From contig JANQUX010000109.1 of the NCBI GenBank assembly GCA_030730545.1, forward strand, positions 1 through 8,941: DNA of 8,941 nucleotides. Direction: 5' to 3'. Both the position numbers and the translations under genes were made by a program. This document shows, piece by piece, positions 6,696 through 8,941 of the stretch. Position 1 is the first letter of the stretch. Every line of letters starts with the position of its first letter. The DNA is from Maribacter sp. (GTDB lineage: Bacteria > Bacteroidota > Bacteroidia > Flavobacteriales > Flavobacteriaceae). The notes below the pieces were generated by a model. The model saw only the letters and a list, made by a program, of their open reading frames with translations. It had not been told where the DNA came from and made no database searches.

Positions 6696-7412
6696 TTACT
6701 TTCTACGACGTTGTTTTCTTCCACCTTCTTGCTTACCTCCTTTAGCAGAATCTTTTTCCATTCCTACTAATGGAGATAAATCTCTTTTACCGTATACCTC
6801 ACCTTTCATAATCCAAACTTTTATACCAAGTTTACCATATGTTGTTTGAGCTTCCTGTAAAGCATAATCAATATCTGCTCTAAAGGTCGATAATGGAATT
6901 CTACCATCTTTATATGATTCTGAACGTGCCATTTCAGCACCGTTCAATCTACCAGAGATTTGAATCTTGATTCCTTCAGCATTCATACGCATTGCAGCAG
7001 CGATTGCCATTTTTATTGCTCTTCTAAAAGAAATTCTACTTTCTATTTGACGAGCAACACTTGCTGCTACTAAATTCGCATCAAGCTCAGGTCTTTTTAT
7101 TTCAAAAATATTGATTTGAACCTCCTTACCGGTGATTTTCTTCAACTCTTCTTTCAACTTATCAACTTCCTGACCACCTTTACCGATAATAATACCAGGT
7201 CTTGCAGTAGTTACAGTTACAGTGATTAATTTAAGAGTACGTTCAATTATAACTCTTGAAACACTAGCTTTAGAAAGTCTGGCATGAATATACTTACGTA
7301 TTTTATCATCCTCAGCCAATTTATCTCCGTAATCGTTACCACCATACCAGTTAGATTCCCAACCTCTAATGATTCCTAGACGATTTCCTATTGGATTTGT
7401 TTTCTGTCCCAT
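6696..7412 (-). CDS. rpsC: 30S ribosomal protein S3 (uS3)
   Basis: S3 forms part of the mRNA entry channel in the head of the small subunit and, with S4 and S5, contributes to the ribosome's mRNA-unwinding activity. The protein is 238 aa, within the normal range. It starts [18 protein letters not shown], has the KH-domain loop GIIIGKGG at residues 73-80, and has the basic helix SFRRAIKMA at about 128-136, equivalent to the E. coli region holding Arg131 and Lys135. The C-terminal domain contains the conserved [12 protein letters not shown] and TFRADIDYA motifs. The tail ([10 protein letters not shown]) is strongly basic and probably flexible. Only 1 bp separates its start from the rplV stop. 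Confidence 0.98.
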   Translation of the reverse strand: MGQKTNPIGNRLGIIRGWESNWYGGNDYGDKLAEDDKIRKYIHARLSKASVSRVIIERTLKLITVTVTTARPGIIIGKGGQEVDKLKEELKKITGKEVQINIFEIKRPELDANLVAASVARQIESRISFRRAIKMAIAAAMRMNAEGIKIQISGRLNGAEMARSESYKDGRIPLSTFRADIDYALQEAQTTYGKLGIKVWIMKGEVYGKRDLSPLVGMEKDSAKGGKQEGGRKQRRRK

Positions 7413-7413
7413 T

Positions 7414-7821
7414 CTAGTTTTCTGTTATATTTTTTGACCCCAAAACCAAAGTAACATGGTTTGAACGTTTTCTAATTCTATGTGCTCTACCTTGTGGAGC
7501 AGGACGCAATCTTTTAAGCATTGCACCACCATCAACTCTAATCTCAGCTACAATTAAATCAGCATCTTCTAAACTTGCCTCTTCATTTTTTGCTTGCCAG
7601 TTTGCTAAAGCTGAAAGTAACAACTTCTCTAACTTTCTAGAAGCTTCTTTAGGGTTGAACCTTAAAATAGCTAAAGCTTGCTCTACTTTTACACCACGAA
7701 TTAAATCAGCAACTAAACGCATTTTTCTAGGTGAAGTAGGACAGTTATTCAACTTTGCGAAAGCTACCTTCTTCTTATCAGCCTTAATTCTTTCGGCCAT
7801 TTGTTTTTTACGAACTCCCAT
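7414..7821 (-). CDS. rplV: 50S ribosomal protein L22 (uL22)
   Basis: L22 binds several 23S rRNA domains and extends a beta-hairpin into the nascent-peptide exit tunnel, where mutations can give macrolide resistance in other bacteria. The protein is 135 aa, longer than the 110 aa of E. coli L22. The extra length is a basic N-terminal stretch before the conserved core ([19 protein letters not shown], residues 22-40) and a short tail. The tunnel hairpin is intact, with [20 protein letters not shown] at residues 98-117. I kept the first ATG because MGVRKK-type starts are usual in Flavobacteriia; an internal Met8 is the only close alternative. The gene lies 3 bp after rpsS and 1 bp before rpsC. 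Confidence 0.97.
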   Translation of the reverse strand: MGVRKKQMAERIKADKKKVAFAKLNNCPTSPRKMRLVADLIRGVKVEQALAILRFNPKEASRKLEKLLLSALANWQAKNEEASLEDADLIVAEIRVDGGAMLKRLRPAPQGRAHRIRKRSNHVTLVLGSKNITEN

Positions 7822-7824
7822 AGC

Positions 7825-8103
7825 TTACTTTTTTCCTTTGTTTTTCGCTCCTACATGACCTCTAAAAGATCTTGTTGGTGAGAATTCCCCAAGTTTATGT
7901 CCTACCATGTTTTCTGTTACAAAAACAGGTACAAATTGTTTTCCGTTATGAACCGCTATTGTCATCCCAACAAAATCAGGAGTTATCATAGAAGCTCTAG
8001 ACCAGGTTTTAATTACCGCTTTTTTACCGGATGATACACTTTGTTGGATTTTCTTCTCCAAGCTATAGTGAACGTAAGGTCCTTTTTTTAGTGAACGTGC
8101 CAT
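7825..8103 (-). CDS. rpsS: 30S ribosomal protein S19 (uS19)
   Basis: S19 sits in the head of the small subunit, pairs with S13 and contacts 16S rRNA near the A-site tRNA. The 92-aa protein has the standard length. It opens with [12 protein letters not shown] and carries the family signature in its C-terminal half, with [19 protein letters not shown] at about residues 52-70 followed by [13 protein letters not shown] to residue 83. The lysine-rich tail (KNKGKK) is typical for rRNA contact. The ATG is preceded by an A-rich leader (GTAGAAAGAA) without a Shine-Dalgarno match. rplV starts only 3 bp after its stop, so translational coupling is likely. No anomaly seen. Confidence 0.98.
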   Translation of the reverse strand: MARSLKKGPYVHYSLEKKIQQSVSSGKKAVIKTWSRASMITPDFVGMTIAVHNGKQFVPVFVTENMVGHKLGEFSPTRSFRGHVGAKNKGKK

Positions 8104-8117
8104 TTCTTTCTACTTTT

Positions 8118-8941
8118 TTATTTCTTTCTACGTTCTATTATATACTTGTTGGTGCTCTTGGTCTTAGAACGAGTTCTATATCCTTTAGCAGGTATACCGT
8201 TTCTCGATCTTGGATGACCACCCGAAGCTCTACCTTCACCACCACCCATTGGGTGATCGACAGGGTTCATCGCTACCGGTCTAGTTCTTGGTCTTCTACC
8301 TAACCATCTACTTCTACCAGCTTTACCTGATACCAATAATTGATGATCTGAATTAGACATAGCCCCAATAGTTGCCATACAACCTGAAAGAATTAATCTT
8401 GTTTCACCAGATGGCATTTTAACAGTAACGAACTTACCATCTTTTGCCATAAGTTGAGCAAATGTACCAGCACTCCGCGCCATTACAGCACCTTGACCAG
8501 GTCTCAACTCAATACATGAAATTATAGTTCCTAAAGGAATCTCACTCAATGGCATTGCATTACCGATCTCTGGGGCAACAGCTGAACCAGAAGAAACCTG
8601 CTGATCAACCTGTAAACCATTTTGAGCGACTACATAACGCTTTTCACCATCTGCATACTCCAAAAGAGCAATAAATGCAGTTCTATTTGGATCGTACTCG
8701 ATAGTTTTAACAGTAGCAAGCACATCTTGCTTATCTCTCTTAAAATCTATTACACGATACCTTCTTTTATGACCTCCACCTTTTTGGCGTATGGTCATCT
8801 TTCCTTGACTGTTTCTACCTCCCGACTTTTTTAACGGAGCAAGCAAGCTTTTCTCCGGCTTATCAGCAGTAATGGCGTCAAATCCATTTACTACTCTAAA
8901 ACGCTGTCCTGGAGTGATTGGTTTTAATTTTCTAACTGACA
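8118..8941 (-). CDS. rplB: 50S ribosomal protein L2 (uL2), 5' end cut by one base
   Basis: L2 is a primary 23S rRNA-binding protein needed for subunit association and for shaping the peptidyl-transferase centre. The reading frame runs to the right edge, where the last two bases are TG of an ATG whose A lies just outside. The protein then begins [15 protein letters not shown] and would be 274 aa, normal for the family. The N-terminal OB-fold region carries SGGRNSQGK and GGGHKRRYR, and the C-terminal part carries [15 protein letters not shown]. The histidine of DHP (about residue 230 counting Met) matches the E. coli His229 implicated in peptidyl transfer. The second histidine of the E. coli HPHGGG motif is Met here, which I recall as common in Bacteroidota. 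It is the first gene in the window; rplW, rplD, rplC and rpsJ are expected upstream, outside it. rpsS follows after 14 bp. Confidence 0.98.
   Translation of the reverse strand, partial: SVRKLKPITPGQRFRVVNGFDAITADKPEKSLLAPLKKSGGRNSQGKMTIRQKGGGHKRRYRVIDFKRDKQDVLATVKTIEYDPNRTAFIALLEYADGEKRYVVAQNGLQVDQQVSSGSAVAPEIGNAMPLSEIPLGTIISCIELRPGQGAVMARSAGTFAQLMAKDGKFVTVKMPSGETRLILSGCMATIGAMSNSDHQLLVSGKAGRSRWLGRRPRTRPVAMNPVDHPMGGGEGRASGGHPRSRNGIPAKGYRTRSKTKSTNKYIIERRKK

Noticed and set aside
8031..8303. Plus-strand open frame opposite rpsS and rplB
   Set aside because: Antisense to two conserved genes. The product is low-complexity in S, T and R and has no known motif.
1..8941. Novel defence, mobile or biosynthetic system
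   Set aside because: Every base is accounted for by conserved translation and secretion genes or short gaps. No foreign gene, repeat array, integrase or transposase was seen on either strand.

Overview
This window is an almost unbroken block of ribosomal-protein genes, all on the minus strand. It is the S10–spc–(start of alpha) supercluster of a low-GC member of the Bacteroidota, most likely class Flavobacteriia. The assignment rests on four things: family-typical protein sequences (89-aa S14, 85-aa S17, 135-aa L22, 274-aa L2 with HPMGGG); A-rich gene leaders that mostly lack a Shine-Dalgarno sequence; infA placed directly between secY and rpmJ; and a C-minus L36. The genus cannot be fixed by reading alone.

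In the direction of transcription (high to low coordinates) the order is rplB (missing only the first base of its start codon), rpsS, rplV, rpsC, rplP, rpmC, rpsQ, rplN, rplX, rplE, rpsN, rpsH, rplF, rplR, rpsE, rpmD, rplO, secY, infA and rpmJ (cut off by the left edge). rpmD (59 aa) is short and easily missed, but complete. Gene gaps run from 1 to 20 bp. The one exception is a 66-bp gap between rpsN and rpsH, which holds a possible hairpin. There is no stretch over 300 bases without a gene. I see no internal promoter or terminator, RNA gene, mobile element or CRISPR array.

The genes supply subunits for both ribosomal subunits (L2, L22, L16, L29, L14, L24, L5, L6, L18, L30, L15 and L36 for 50S; S19, S3, S17, S14, S8 and S5 for 30S), the Sec translocon channel SecY and initiation factor IF-1. 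The tight packing suggests one long polycistronic message with translational coupling.

I found no previously undescribed system; this is a conserved housekeeping locus. The points worth a second look are modest: the rpsN–rpsH gap, three Shine-Dalgarno-like leaders (rpmC, rplR, rpmD) in a lineage that normally does not use them, the zinc-free forms of S14 and L36, and the seamless joining of the S10 and spc gene sets.
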